Assembly: GCA_021234155.1 (NCBI GenBank)
Contig: JAJEKV010000011.1
Coordinates: forward strand, 22,456,416-22,520,415
Reading direction: 5' to 3'
DNA: 64,000 nucleotides
Origin: Isoetes taiwanensis
Lineage: Eukaryota > Streptophyta > Lycopodiopsida > Isoetales > Isoetaceae
In this document: positions 1 to 13,330 of the stretch, piece by piece
Layout of the letters: every line of letters starts with the position of its first letter
Numbering within the stretch: the stretch's first letter is position 1
The notes under the pieces: generated by a model
Database searches by the model: none
Told to the model about the DNA's origin: nothing
What the model saw: the letters and a program-made list of their open reading frames with translations, nothing else
Program-made: the position numbers and the translations under genes

Positions 1-1262
1 CATATGCAAAGCACCCTACAAGCACCAAGTGTCGTTGACACGAAAAGTGTCCCCCAGCTATATGCTTTTACCCATATCATTATAACAAAATATATTTCTT
101 CTAAAAAGTTACAAAATTGACTAGGCAAATTATTCATTTTTTCATTCGTTTATGTTTCGCCACATCATCACTCATCTTTACCACCTCACCATACTCATGC
201 CATGTTCATCTCCCATAAACTTTGCAAATAGTCACATTTTCAAAAAGAAAGAAGTTCGTTAGTGGCAAAGATTTTCAAGAGACATAACACTTTTTGGATG
301 AGGCGGCAAATAATTGATCACCATAATTTTGATGGCCCTATAAGAAAAGGAATGGATGGCAATGGAACGAACGGATGGACCGAAGGAACAACTCTAAAGA
401 TATTCCAAATTATTCATCTGCATTTTGTGCACTAAAATGCAATCTTCAAAGCAGTAGAATATCCTTAATAGGATACGGTCGCCCCGGAAACGCCGTTATG
501 GCGCTGTTCTTGGCCGGCTAGGGCAGCGGCCGCCCTACCCTTCACCGACCAGCACAGCGGATCGATTGCAGAGGCAAAGCATGATTATGGAGCTAGCTGG
601 GCCGGATTCTTCATTTGCCAGAAGCAGGCAGAAGGAAAGATCTGTTGAAATTTTGCAAATTCCTTTCTTTTCGGCGACAGTCTTGTAGCAGGTAATCCTC
701 TAACGAGGTTTCATTCCTTGGTGCTTGCACTATGTCTTTGCACAGACACGTCAAAATGGTAGATCCGTTTGGATGCTGGCCTATAAGATGAAGAACGAAA
801 TCTGCAGCAAGTTTAGGTAAAGAAGATTATTTGCACTCTATTTTCAACAGGGGAAATCAAAATATGTTCTTCAGGGAAAGAATTTATCTATAGCCCCTCT
901 ATTCCGCTCTTTCTTGCTAGCAGAAAGATTCAGCCTCTAGAATTGATGATTAGAAAGATCCTATGTCAGAGAATTACAGGAAGTACAATTTTGAACAAGG
1001 GAATTTCTCACTATTGCTGCAGTAGTGGAGTATTTTAGTTTAGTCTACCTGGGGATGAGCTCCCAGAGAATGGGCTATATGTTCTTAGAGCCTCCTCATC
1101 AGTTCTGCGGCTTTGAGAAATTCTCCAGAATTTGTTGATATAATCAAGGCACTCCCAACAATGCGGCACTGGTAGATGGCATTTTCTATTTAAGTCTACC
1201 TAGGGATAAGCTCCTAGATGAATGGGCTTCATGTTCTTCAAGATCTCTTATCTGTGCAGAGC
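1..1262. other. No gene recognised; left flank of the solo LTR
   Basis: No open frame or exon chain here could be tied to a known protein. A roughly 50-base segment near 1040-1090 recurs in diverged form near 1192-1245 (both contain a 'tctacct.ggga.' core followed by 'gctc'), so there has been a small local duplication. The final 5 bases, 1258-1262, are one copy of the target duplication of the adjacent LTR. Confidence 0.5.
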
Positions 1263-2867
1263 TGTGACGTTCCATGTAGTTATACGGTCTACGTCATGTA
1301 TTTGTAATGGGAAATACGGTCTACGTCATGTATTTGCAATGGGAATTTAATTGCAACCTAGGGAGTTACCTTAAAAAGGATTAAATTAGCTATGCTAATT
1401 TAACACATTAATAATAATAACCTATAACCTAGGAAATTAGGCTAATTACCATTTGGGGAGGCGCCACCTGCCCCAATCGATTGGGCAGCATGGGGATTGC
1501 CAAGTTTGGATGCCAGCTTGACCCCTATCCCCGGATTGACTCACAAGATCGACCAAGGAAGGCCAGAGCCGAAGCCATCATACACTTGCGTAAGATCACC
1601 ATAACAGTCGTCCCCTGTGGAAGTAACAAATTGAATTCTCAACTCCCGGAAGATGGAGGCCCCATGGAACGAGTCCAAAATTTAATCTCGTAGGTGGCTA
1701 TGTGAATTCTAGATAACACTTGGTTGTGTCCGCCTCTCTCACGTTCTCTTTGTGAATCAATCATAGAAACTAACCCTTGATTGTACAAACAAGTTCTCTT
1801 TATATTCAATTCGGGTTCTTGCTCAAAGGATGGATTGTTAGTTCTTTGCTTAATCGACTTTGAAACGGGGATTACGGGGGTAGAGGCCTCTGACCGCGTG
1901 TATTGTAGTATGCTCCTAGATAGCGCCTGCATGGGTCCCATTATATGCGACACATGCACAAGAACCCACCGGGTCCTAGATGCTATGGTCCGGCTTAGCA
2001 CCGCATAAGGAACACAAGGTGACATGAGGGGTGGGGTCTTGCATGAGCATACAAGGCTCCCCGAGACTCCTACAAAGGGGCTAGGCCCGATAGCCGGCCA
2101 CGCTTGAGGGCCGGGTATGGGTCCGACACTCCCCGGGTGTAGAGGTGTGATCCGTATGGAGCACCATGCACTTTGAGTAGATTTAGGGTGAGTAAGTCTG
2201 CACGGATGCGGGGTCAGGAGATGCGCACGTATTCTCTAGCTCACCCATGGAACCACTGCGGATTCCGGAAGGGGGACGCCCCCCCGACCTGCCTCATCGG
2301 ACCAAAGGCCATGAACTCCGGAGTAGACTCGAGAGGGTGATGCCCCGAAGTTTGCGTCTCCCTAAGGCTATAGCAAAGCCATAGCATGAATCGACCCATC
2401 CGCAAAGTGTGCAATGGAGGGGCAGATGGAGTGGACAACCCTAGCCAATGTTCTATGCCAGCCAACGCCATGCCAAGACTTCTGGTCTGGCCGATTCCTT
2501 GAGGCCCAAATACCGGGTCGATCCTCACGAGAGTCTGAGCCGGGGTAGAACCTGGGTTCTGGGTGTTTTCGTAGGATTAGATGCATATTCTACGCCGTTG
2601 GTATATTAGATGGATGCACCACCCTTCGTGGTGGTTATTTATGTATATTCATGCTGTGTGCTAACCCTTGTATTCATGCTTCCGCGACGTAGGAGTCCCA
2701 CTGAAGGCGTGGGCCGAATGACCCCTTCGTGTCCTTCTTTCGGGCCTCATTTCATAGATGGCCTGAAATAGACGGAGGGCCCTGCTCATGGTGAAATGAT
2801 TGCCATGGGAGGGGAAAGTCCCCGTATGTATACGTCCGAGGGTCGTATATATTCTGGGAGCGTCACA
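1263..2867 (+). mobile_element. Solo LTR of a Ty3/gypsy chromovirus family
   Basis: The element begins TGTGACG and ends CGTCACA, so it has TG..CA ends with a 7-base inverted terminus. It is flanked by the perfect 5-base duplication AGAGC (1258-1262 and 2868-2872), and no internal retroelement sequence is attached. At 1605 bp it is close in length to the related LTR at 56299-57934, which sits next to a chromodomain-containing pol end. That link is the reason for calling this gypsy. The copy at 62926-64000 is the same subfamily in the opposite orientation. The short open frames inside do not look like genes. It most likely arose by LTR-LTR recombination. Confidence 0.9.
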
Positions 2868-3214
2868 AGAGCTAGGGACCTTGTACTGCAAAGCAAGGCG
2901 GCCTCGACATTGCATCAACAGATTTTGGGTTCCTTTTGTTATTCAGGTTATTTCTTTGATCAGTTTCATTTCATGAGCCAGTTGGCTTCTTTGGATCATC
3001 ATTTAGATGCTGGTTATGATGCGGAAGGACTACTATGAGCTTTCAAGGTTAGCAGCTACCCAGAGCATCCAATAAGTTTCTGCAAGAACATAATGAAGAA
3101 GTTGAGACTCTCCTATAGTAATTCTGTTTTTTGTTTTGAAACATTGTATCTTTTTTATATATTTAATACAAAAATACACCCGTTCCCTCAAAAAAAAAAA
3201 AAAAAAAAAAAAAA
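2868..3214 (+). repeat. Segment ending in a 25-base poly-A run; possible retrotransposed copy
   Basis: The stretch ends in 25 A residues (3190-3214), preceded by an AT-rich tail of the kind seen at plant LINE or processed-pseudogene 3' ends. With the solo LTR removed, it would join the DNA left of 1258. No protein family was recognised, so the retrotransposition reading is an inference from the poly-A run alone. Confidence 0.35.
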
Positions 3215-5775
3215 TCCTTAATATCCAGGATCTTTAATTCATTATCTCTCTGCCAATCTGGGGTATTGAAGGCCAACGAATGGTAATAAATATGGAGTTG
3301 TGGCATCATGTGGATATGTCACTTTGTCTAGAGTTTTGCCGATGGATAAGAAGAATAAGCATAGTAGTGTTGCAAATTTGGAGTTGCCCCAATTAGTACT
3401 TGACATAACATTTCTTGAGTTTAAGGAGAAAAAATAAGCATATGCATAAGCGTAGGAGCACCGAAGGCAGTGGGAGCAAAGTTAGGGTTAGGGATATGAT
3501 ACAACCTTCAGTGTTGAGATTAGACAGCCATAGGCTCGAGACTTGAAGAATACGATCATGTCGGATTTGGACATTGAAGCAAATTGGAAAATAGGTGTGA
3601 ATAGACCTCTGTGAAAATGGAACACACTGGCGCCGTTTTTGTTAACACTATTTTTCTTTAAGGAAGCATTGTAAGTACTTTCTGTTTGGTGGCGAAATGC
3701 CCTCTGCTGCGGCGAATAGTTTAATTAAAATAGTATAACTTTGTAGTGACTCAAATGAAATATATCATTGGCATTATTTAGGTAAGATGAGATCTTCGCA
3801 ACAGTAGTCTTTGAATCGGGTTACGTCACGAATTTATAGTAACTTTGTACCTTAAAGTTGTAGATTTGGGAGACCATAACATGAATTTGAACTTCGGATG
3901 TAAGTGATTCTGGCACGATAAAGTCATCATAGTGTATACGATAAAATCTAATGGCACATTCTCATTCGGATCATCACAAAAAAGTTACGGTCATTTCTAT
4001 CAAAACTATCAGAAAAAGAGCAATTTCTATTTTGCTAAATCTCAAGAATACGACCTACTATTCTCGCTTCAAGAGAACCATAGTGAATGCACACACAACC
4101 ACTGAGTTCTGGTTTTTCTTAGAGGCTGGAGCTTTTATATTTTTGGTTTTGCAGGATAAATAAGCGTGGTAGCGAGAAGAAGAAGCCCTAGGCCCGATGA
4201 TTTATTTATTTTTTGCTCTTGAGGCGTGGAGTACGAGTTGGATACCGTGCCGGACACCGCGGCTGTACAAAATTTTTATCTAATCCCTAATTTTGAAGTG
4301 TCATTTCTGCTCAACCACTTCATCAGCTCTTGGGACTAGTTATTTATACTGGTTTGTGCTTTGATTGATAAGAAAATTTGGTTAGGTTGTAGGTTATATT
4401 TAAAACTATAAGAAGTACGGTAAGCATATAAATTGAAACCAAGTGACACAGACAAAGGCCATATTGTGTACAATATAGCATCAGATTCATTTGTTGCATT
4501 CAAATATTTGTCTTCCAAAAATGATGCATTGTTGTTGCAAGGTGTCTTCAGATCTATTGGCCATATTTGCAAGCTATTGGGTTAAACAATTCTTATTCTC
4601 ATACCATCTTGTAGAATTTATATTGCATGTATTTGTATTTGTTTATGCAACATGTTCATTCGCTTACACTCTATTGTAATAATGTTATCATTGCCGTCAA
4701 GGACTAATTGCTTGTGGCAGAAATTTGCAATAGACCCCGAGTCACATAATTATTGTGAACTATTGGTTTTGACATGTCATCATTTCAAGTAGAGGTATTG
4801 CCAATAATTTGGTCAACTCTAGTTCCCTATTGCATACTTATAGGGAAGCAAAATTCATACTTCTATAGATCTTGAAAACCTAATTTATATTTCTCTAATT
4901 ATGTTGACATCTGATTGATATGCCTGAAGCTCTGATTCGTAGTTTTGTTCATAATACTACACAATGATTTCAACTGCATAAGTTTTACATTTGTTGTACT
5001 GACAGTTTGCTGCTCATTCTCACTTTTTTCCATTTCTTCTTTGCAGTTGTTTGGGCATTTGTGATCTCATTTTATTGAGGTAAGTTGTATTGTTGTTTAT
5101 GTAATTATGGCTTAAACTATAGTGGTGGATGGTATTTACCCTTTTTGTCTTTCTTACTGGCTTTCTTATATACTAATCTCGTAGGTATAGGGGTGTTGGC
5201 CTGAAAGGTGTCCAGCCAAGAGTAGCAGATACGACTGCAACTATGGCAATGCTTTTGGTTCATTGTTTGCTACTGGTGGATGTATAAGTATATTCTGCCC
5301 CATTCTTGCAGGGTTCTCTGTTTCAGAAATGACTAAAGATGCATTGCTGAAAGATGTAGCACTGAGCAATTAATATATTTCATATAGGCAACATCAACTC
5401 CTAAAATCTACTCTCTTTGTGTGACGTTTTGCTAGAAAGTATGTCTCGTGCTTCGTGACAAGAACTTTGTAAACATCTGTTCATTAATCTCACCTAATAA
5501 TACATCCAGATCATGTTTTGTGGACTTTTAGGTTTGCCACCTTCAAATAGTGTTTTACCTCAGTCGCCTCATATGAAGAGCCTTGCAACATTGAAACATC
5601 AGGTAAATCCAAACACTTTGACAAAATATTAAAGGGTATCTTATCTCACTTATATGCGATTTTATTTCAGAGTATTTCATTTCAAAGTGTATGAAAGAAG
5701 TTAAACATAGCATTGATAAAAATGCTAGTAATATTTTATAATTGGTATGTGTAAATATTCATAGATCAAGTGATA
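3215..5775. other. AT-rich stretch without a supported gene
   Basis: Only short open frames occur, and none resembles a known family. Exon-like scraps bounded by plausible splice sites exist near 5185-5290 and 5531-5602, but they could not be assembled into a gene. Confidence 0.4.
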
Positions 5776-5779
5776 ATAT

Positions 5780-6140
5780 TAGTGTTCAAATCCCTGGGCC
5801 TTCTAGGCTATCTGATGTACAAGAAAAATGTATTTAAATTCTAACTCTAATTCAGAGGCAAATTCTGACTCTAATATGAGTCTAATTCTGACGCACATTT
5901 TGATTCTAATTTTGATGCACATTATGACCCTAATTTCGCGACACATTTTAACTCTAATTTTGACATGACTCTAGTATGAGTCTAATTTTGACTCTAATAG
6001 GGGTCTAATTCCGATGCACAAATTGACTCTAATTTGACGCGGATTCAGACTTTAATTTTGACCCAGATCCTGACTCTAATTTTGATGCTCATTCTGACCC
6101 TAATTTTGACAGACATTCTAATTTTAATTCTGATGTTTAA
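5780..6140. repeat. Degenerate minisatellite built on a 'gactctaattttgac' core
   Basis: About twenty imperfect copies of a 12-24 base module combining 'tctaattttgac' or 'tctaattctgac' with a 'gcacat'-type spacer lie head to tail. Read in one frame it gives Asn/Ser/Asp-rich triplets broken by stops, so it is either a decayed repeat-coding region or simply a minisatellite. No matching array was seen elsewhere in the window. Confidence 0.75.
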
Positions 6141-7190
6141 ACGACAGACCATAGAGTCAGTTGTAGCATTAGCCATAACGTCAATTTAAGGGTTTTTTCC
6201 TTCTCTTTTTTTTTTAGTTTATTATGGAAAACAACAGAGGTCAATCTTAAAAACTTATGGAAGCATAAAGCCTGAGATAAAGACATGGAATTGCATAGGA
6301 CCCTGGCTATGCATAGAACTAAGGAGCTAGATCTGTTCTAGATTTCTACAGTCCCATCTGCCTTTAAAGTTTCAAACACACCCTCAGAACGCCTAGAGCT
6401 GGCTGTAAGCCAAGGCAATGGCTGGAATTGGAACCTAAAGGTAAATCCATCCACTCCAAACTGCAAAATACCATATGTTGCACAAATGATGGAAATTTAC
6501 AAAGCACACTATGAACGCATGCCAATCCAATTGGACAACATGCATTGATCGACAGTTGCAAGAAGGGATAAAGGCATCCGCTAAAGGCTCGGGACGGATA
6601 AGGCAACCCAAAACCTAGAACTTGAAAATCATAGGAAAAGCCACACACTTGATTTTTAGAATACCTGTAAATTTTTCCTGTAGCTAAGAGCTTCTAGACC
6701 TTAGAAAACTAACCCTACATCCCTTTGGCGAGAAAAGATATATAGTTCTTGACGTTGTTAGTGAGATTGCGCTCTTAGTACAAAGGAACATAAAGTGATA
6801 TTTCTCTTTAGTAACTGTTGAAAAGAGACGGCCCCTAAATTACAAAGCAAGGAGCATCCTTATCTTTGTGCTTGAATCCCATGTCCGTGGGTGCCTTTGT
6901 CTTTTTCTTTGCTCCTTTGTTTTGAGCAAATCCGATAATGGCCTTTCACACTTCACTGACCTACATTTGGGGTCCGAATCCCGGACGTGGCGCGTCGGGA
7001 ACGGCCTCGATTTTTCGTGCGAGCTACGGACGGTCCACAGCCCGAGGCCAACCAACGGATAGGACCAACCCTAGCAGATGTAAGCCAGATCGGAGCCGTC
7101 CGCCACAGTGACAACGACGGTGTTGATTAAAATTAAATTCCAGATTGGCACAGCAAAGCGGATCTGGACCGTGTAGGACACGAGCGGCAA
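6141..7190. other. No gene recognised upstream of the eIF4B-like gene
   Basis: The open frames here are short and unlike known proteins. The last 200 bases are GC-richer and probably belong to the promoter and leader of the gene that starts at 7732. I see no clear TATA box. Confidence 0.4.
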
Positions 7191-7731
7191 CTTCGTTTTA
7201 GAACTGTGTTGTTTTTGCTTGGCCTGCCCTGCCGTCCTTAGAGGAGGAGAGCGCCATCGCTGGGCCCTGGGAAGGAGGGGAGGCTTATACAGATCCTCGG
7301 TTGTTAGGGTCGTTTATTATCAGAAGAATCGATTATCTAGTTCCGGCGATTTTTGTTTCCAGCATTATCTGTTGATCTTATCCGCCTTGCCGGATCTGCA
7401 ACTTCTCTTTCTCTCTTTTATCCTTGTAAGTATTCACCGTAGTTTCTAATACCTTTTCCCTCAAACCCTTTATGATTCACTATTTCACACGCTATCGTTC
7501 TGATGGCATAACTTTTTTACCTAGACCTCGGCCTTATAAGAGCTCTGGTTTGGTATCAGTTATTCTGCCTCGGTTCTTTTGAACTCGAGTAGTTTGTATG
7601 TATCCGGGGCTTTATTTGCTTTCCTCACAAAATGCTATTCCTTTGCGTTTGCATTTTATGCTTTATGCTTACTTTTTTCTGTGCATGTAATTAGGTTTTG
7701 GGGCATATAATATTTGTTATCGTCGTTCAAT
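7191..7731 (+). promoter_or_regulatory. Probable 5' leader with a leader intron
   Basis: A consensus donor (TTG|GTAAGT-like, near 7425) and an acceptor (TTAG, near 7693) could define a leader intron of about 270 bases before the ATG at 7732. Pyrimidine-rich leader sequence precedes the donor. This is inferred from splice consensus only; no transcript evidence is available. Confidence 0.35.
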
Positions 7732-10700
7732 ATGTCTAAGAAGAAGGCTGCTGTGCGGTCCACAATGACCTTGAAGGATTTTCATGGTGGCACTATTCCT
7801 TCTGACCTACCTCTACCATCTGCACCTGGAATGTAAGAGGAATACTTTGGCAACTTTTGCCATCGTTTTTTAAATAAAAGATTATCTTATTCATATTCTT
7901 CTGGCCAATGCACAGGACTGTGGAACGAAGTGTTTATGAGAGGCAAAGTTCAAATGCATGGTCAAACTCTCCGTTCTCTAGAAATTACAGTGGAGATCGC
8001 AGTAGTTATCATAGACAGGGGTCATCTAATGGAATTCGCACTACACTTGAGGACAAAGCTGCTTACTTTCCAAATCCTGCTAACATAGGCCGTAATTACG
8101 ATGAAGATGAGCGGAAGCCTGTAGATGGACGTCCTCGCAGCAGCCATGGTGGTGACAGATATGAAGACTATGGCTATGAGACAAGAGGGTCAAGTTATGA
8201 CAGTTCTGTGGACAGGTTTAAGGGCAATAATATTTTAGGATCACATCCAATAGCAGCTACTCCCGTCCAACCACAAAGGTATAGCTATGGGACTGAGAAC
8301 CAATTTGTATCAGGCTCAGATGTCAAGTCTAGGTTCTCAGAAGTGCCTAGGTCTCCGGAGAAAGTGTCATTTATAGAATCTGGGGGGCGCTATTCTTCTC
8401 AACAGCAGCCACATATTTCACCCCCTCGTCCTTGGAAGGCTCAATCTCAGCAGACTGCAGGTCCTGCAAATGCTTGGACAAACCGTCATGTGGAGAATAA
8501 CGTTCCTGTTAACACTACTCCAGTGATGTCTCCTTGGCGTAACCAAAAGACTGAACCAAGTATAGCTGACAAAACTGGTTCAGGAAGATGGCAGCCAGAG
8601 TATCGCCCTTCACCAGTTGCTTTTCCTCCAGAAGCAAATTATTCTAATGAGGTGCATTATGGTGAAGGCAAGATTGATGCTCGTAACATGGAATCATTTA
8701 GGGCTGTGCCACTAACAGCTGAAAGAGCATTTAGTCGGGAGCATGGAATGTATCAACCTGACTATGGGAATGTAAACTATGGTGATGCTGGCCGAGTTAA
8801 TTATAATGGTGGAAATGTTGGAAAACCGGGATATTCAGAGGTTGGACGTTTTGGCCTATCAGACAGAAATGGTGAAGGATATTCTGAGACGTTGAGGCTT
8901 TCTTCTTCAAATGATAGAAACCATGAGAACCCTTTGGACTATGGTATTGGTAGAGCTGGCGACCGCCCCCCTTACATGGAACAAAGAAGCGCCTATAACA
9001 ATGAAACTGTGCATCATGGTTATTCCGATCCAGCTTGGCGCCAAGGTGTGGAATATACAGACCCTAGGATAAAACCAGGATCGAGGGGCATGGCTAGAAG
9101 CAATACCTTTGCTGGTAGGGATTCTCGTGTATATGAGGCAGAAACTTATTCAGAGAGCTTCAGAGTGGACACGGAGGTGCAGAGTAGATATGCAGTCTCT
9201 AATAGGTCTAATGAGTTTGAGCATACAAGGGAGGTTTATGGCATTGTTGGTCATGGTAATCAGGCTGGCTTAGTTATGGATACTGGTATGCAAGAACGGT
9301 ATCAGATTGCTGAACACGGCCGGTCTTTTAACCAAAAACAGCGTCCCTACTCTGCTGATGCAACTGGAGCTTATGGTTCTGACATGAATTTCAATAGAGT
9401 TCAAAAGTCTGGAAGCACATCACCAAATCATCCTGCTTCTATTCCTTCGATGACATCGACAGAAAATGCGAGAGGTGAATCTGCTCTTGTTCGTTCTGAT
9501 TCTAATGAAAGACCCAGGTTGAAGCTTCTTCCTCGTTCAAAACCCGTGGTTAAAGGTTCCGAGGATGCAGAGGAGGCGACTGAAGGTTCAACAGAGGTAT
9601 GGATCTTATTTGCTGTTTAGTATGCCTATTGTGAGATTCACATGGTGATTTGTGGATGTTTTGTTACCCAGAAATTGATGCAGGAGGTTATATCTCCAAC
9701 CCCACAGCTGGAAGAAAAAAAGGTTGAGACCATTTATGTGGATGTGCCTTCCACTGAAGGCTCTGGGAATGCAGCCAAGTTGGTCCCAAATGTTGGGCTG
9801 GACCAGGATATAAATCGTCCAATTGAAAGACCGAAATTAAATTTGAAACCAAGATCACAACCAGTAGAAGGCATTGATGATGGTTCACAGAAGGAGAGGT
9901 ACTTATCTTGCCTTGGTCAACATGTTATGTTTACATAAAGCAGTTCTATAGGATTTTTTTCTATAAATGGCAGACTGAAGCACTGTTACCTAGTTTAACA
10001 AATTGTTCCTGTCAAATGATATGGAAATTTGTAATTATTTATTGTACTGCTAAGCTTATTATTAGTGGCGCCATACTGAACTATGCGAACTGGTTGGATG
10101 CAACTTTGTTTGTGTTGTAGGATATCTGTATTTGGAGGTGCTCGTCCACGGGAGCTGGTAAGCATTTTTTTTTCTCTTGTATTTTTATTATTCACATTTA
10201 TTTTGCATTCTTGAGAAGGTGTGTTGCTAAATGTTAATTACATCTATATCAGGTTCTAAAAGAACGTGGTGCAGATGATAATGTGGTTGCTGGTATTGAT
10301 GCGCCAGCTGCAACCATCAGGTTTCTATTTTGAGCTTTCTTTTGAAAATGTTAAAATGTTTGTGTTCATTTCTTGTCTCATGAAAACACATAATTCTTTT
10401 TATAGTGTCAGCCCACGGGTCACAAATGAGAAACAAGAAACTTTGCATGCTGATAAGCGGGAGAAACGGGTAGATGACAAGCAAGAAAGACAGTTTGACC
10501 GTCTTGAGAAAGGTCGGTCTTTTGGAAGACAGGAGAACCGCATGCCAGATAGTGGAAGGGGGCAGGATAGACAAGAAGCTCAGGTTGACTCTGACAAGTA
10601 TGGCAAGCGGGATTATGGAAAGGATAGGAGGCGAGATCGGGAACAGGACAAGCAGGAAGTGAAGCGAGATATTGATAAACAGGAAAGTTGGCGTCGGCCA

Positions 10701-11129
10701 ATGGAACCTGCACCTCCTGCCCCAAGCCCCCAACCAGCTTCAGCACTTGTAGATGTTTCTCCACGCCCTGGCCCTCGATACGGCACAACCGCATCAGCAA
10801 TGGAACTTGCTCAAGCATTCTCGCGCTCAGCGAGTATTAATTCAGCTCTTGTTGCATCTCCACGAGTTAATGGCCAAAGAGGTGGTCAGCCTGGGATAGT
10901 GTCATCACCTTCCAGGGCTCCAGGCAAAGGATATGGGCAGTATGGAAATGGTGGTGCAGAGTTTTTTGCTTCTCCAGGATCGAGGCTCATGGATGCTCCC
11001 CAAAGTACAAAAGAAGTTTATTCCTCTGGAGGTTTTGGACACAGTAACAGCTTTCCAAGGTCAGGAGGCTATGGAGGGAATATGCCTGATTACAGAGGGC
11101 ATGCACTAAGAAGCAAGGATGCTTATTGA
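7732..11129 (+). CDS. eIF4B-like translation initiation factor-related protein, six exons
   Basis: Exons 7732-7832, 7916-9596, 9684-9898, 10121-10157, 10253-10320 and 10406-11129 join, all with GT-AG introns, into 2826 bases (941 residues plus stop). The start was chosen because exon 1 carries the conserved plant N-terminus containing TMTLKDFHGG and PSDLPLPSAPG. The long second exon is a Tyr/Gly/Arg/Ser-rich low-complexity region. Short exons 3-5 carry the PRLKLLPRS-type repeats and the motif FGGARPREL followed by LKERG, the signature shared with plant eIF4B. The C-terminus is Gln/Arg/Asp-rich and then Gly/Ser-rich. Members of this family are usually annotated as eIF4B-like or initiation-factor-related RNA-binding proteins of the cytosol. 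That role is family knowledge, not something the sequence proves. I see no disruption. Confidence 0.88.
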
Positions 11130-13330
11130 TGCACAATACAACGAGCAATTCTTCAGAACTGAGCTGCCATGTATGGCGCATGGTTGAAAGGCAAATTCTT
11201 TCCCAAATGTAGGCCGTACTGGAGTTCGCAAATATTGTAGAGGGAAGAAATCCTTAACAAGGTTTCCAGATTGTGACGATTATTTTAGCAAGCCTTGTCT
11301 TTTTTATCTTGTTTACAGAGGAATGAGGTTTCCACAATTACAGATATGAAATGCGTGGCAGTTAACAAAGTTAATTTTTGAATTAGAGGTCCAACAATTA
11401 ATAGAGGCAATTATTGGATAAAGGTGTATACCAGAAGCAGTTTGTCACCTATTGATGAGATTTGGAAGTCCACATGCTTGTGTCAAGAGGTGTTAAATTT
11501 TTTTTTTATCTTTTCTGAAATTTAATTTGTAAAATTTTCAAGCCACGATGTGCAAATTTTGCACTGCAAAATTTATTACAATTTTATCGGACTCTCGTGT
11601 GTAAAAGGAGAGTCTTTGTTTTTTGGTTATCATTTCTAGACTTTAAGTAGAGAAATTACAAGCCATTGAGGCTAGACTGCTCAAGAATAGGATTACGGCT
11701 AGACCACAATCAACTAATTCCTCGTCAGTCCTGATTCTCTAGAGTAGCTGCATCAACCTCGACAACACCATCTCCCTCAACAACACCATCTCCTTGCAAA
11801 AAGATCACGATGATCTTCTACCTTGGATATTGGAGGTCAAGCAGCAACAAGAAAAGGCACCATGGGGGACCAAATAGCACTAATAATTGAGCAATTTTGA
11901 GTAGATTTCTTTTATAAAAAGATCACCCCAAGAATTGAGTAAAGCTTCAAGGATTGGGAAGAGAATATATAGAGTAACTAAAGTTATACACAATTATTGA
12001 TAGATATCCAACATATTGGAACCATTTGATGAGCTTGATCACCCCGCTAAGCAACCATTTGATGAGCTTGATCACCCCGCTAAGCAGGATTCATTGCTAC
12101 GATAATAGTCAACCATATATAAGCCGAACTTACACAACATAATGAATAATCTAGCCCAATGAAGAGAAGCAATCTAAAAAGTTAGGCCAACTTGGATGGC
12201 ATCAATTGTGGGACTATTTCAAGAGGGTAATAACCAAGAAAGGGGGAATTTCTAGAGTATGGATTAGATCTACAAGAAATTTATTGCGATGCCGCGAGAA
12301 TTTCTTTAGTTCCAAACCTGAGAGGTTGGACCATTGTTGTCGTCTAACATTTGACAATGAGATGCTTGCTTAGTAACGGATTCGGTAATCACACCATGCA
12401 TCTACAACGCATTTCAAGTAAAGAGGACAGCCATGCAAGCTTCACAACGTGGGATTACGAATATCTGAATGATTTTAGTTCAAAGGCTCTAATTTATTGG
12501 TGGATGGTGAGCAATTCCAGATGGTCTATGAGGACAAATTGCTAGACATGGTTGTTACTATATTTCCTAATACAAATAAAACTGATCAAAGTCGTCGCCT
12601 TCCAGATGGTCTAAATTGCGTGGAAGCGCCTTAGCGATTTATGTGGAAGCGCCTTAGGGTAAGTGTTGTTGGTTGCACTGGCTGAGCTGACATTCTCCAG
12701 CAGACGGTCAGAATAGGAGTCGTCATTAGGGCGGATTTGGGGTCTCAAAATGGCCTCCTATCAGCCATTCCACGTCATATTTCCGCTCCTTTTTTCCCAT
12801 GCCACCTAGGATACCAAACTCTCATAATTACAGATTTGCTTGGAATATTCTTCCGGAATAAGGAAGGAAGGAAGGAAGGTACTTTTATCGTCCACGGAGA
12901 CCAATCGGTCTATGGGACCCAATACAAAAATGCAGCAAGCGGATTACTGCCCGGATTAAAAAACCCCAAGGGGGATTGCACATTCATGGCGCCATATGTA
13001 TTTAATTCTGTTGGTTGTCAGACGGACTGATGCAACACGTGGCGCTTCTAAAATGCCACTTGCATTATAGCATACTGGCAACTCATGACGGTGTCTCTTG
13101 GTTTGTCAGATACCAAGCGTGCGCGTCACCGCCTTCTACATTTCAAAATTTGAATGTGTAGGTTGAAGCTTTGTATCAGATCAGACTTTCATTTCGAGGC
13201 GCTGCGGCTGCGCCTTAACCGATCTTCACTTCATCCTAATACAGGCTTCCCGCCCCCTACAATTCGAAATTTGAATTTGCTTAATGTATAAAAGCATGGA
13301 TTGTAGGAGAATGGACTTTTCGATTTCCAT
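11130..13330. other. Intergenic DNA with decayed, unidentified sequence
   Basis: No supported gene. The stretch between about 11660 and 12560 looks like degraded retroelement-type coding text (lysine-rich, many stops), but no domain is recognisable. A GGAA-type short run lies near 12865. Confidence 0.4.
12020..12085. repeat. Two perfect tandem copies of a 33-bp unit
   Basis: The unit starting 'aaccatttgatgagcttg' is present twice with a 33-base period and no obvious mismatch, which suggests a recent local duplication. Because 33 is a multiple of three, it would keep frame if the region were coding. Confidence 0.85.

Noticed and set aside
1639-2586. Several open frames of 70-130 codons on both strands
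   Set aside because: They lie wholly inside the solo LTR and have no protein-like motifs; the same region is conserved as LTR DNA in other copies.
4336-4679. Overlapping short frames with hydrophobic runs
   Set aside because: AT-rich sequence gives hydrophobic text by chance; no splice context or homologous motif.
5180-5300. Exon-like piece resembling a dehydrogenase (VADTTATMAMLL)
   Set aside because: The resemblance is a single short motif with no neighbouring conserved blocks.
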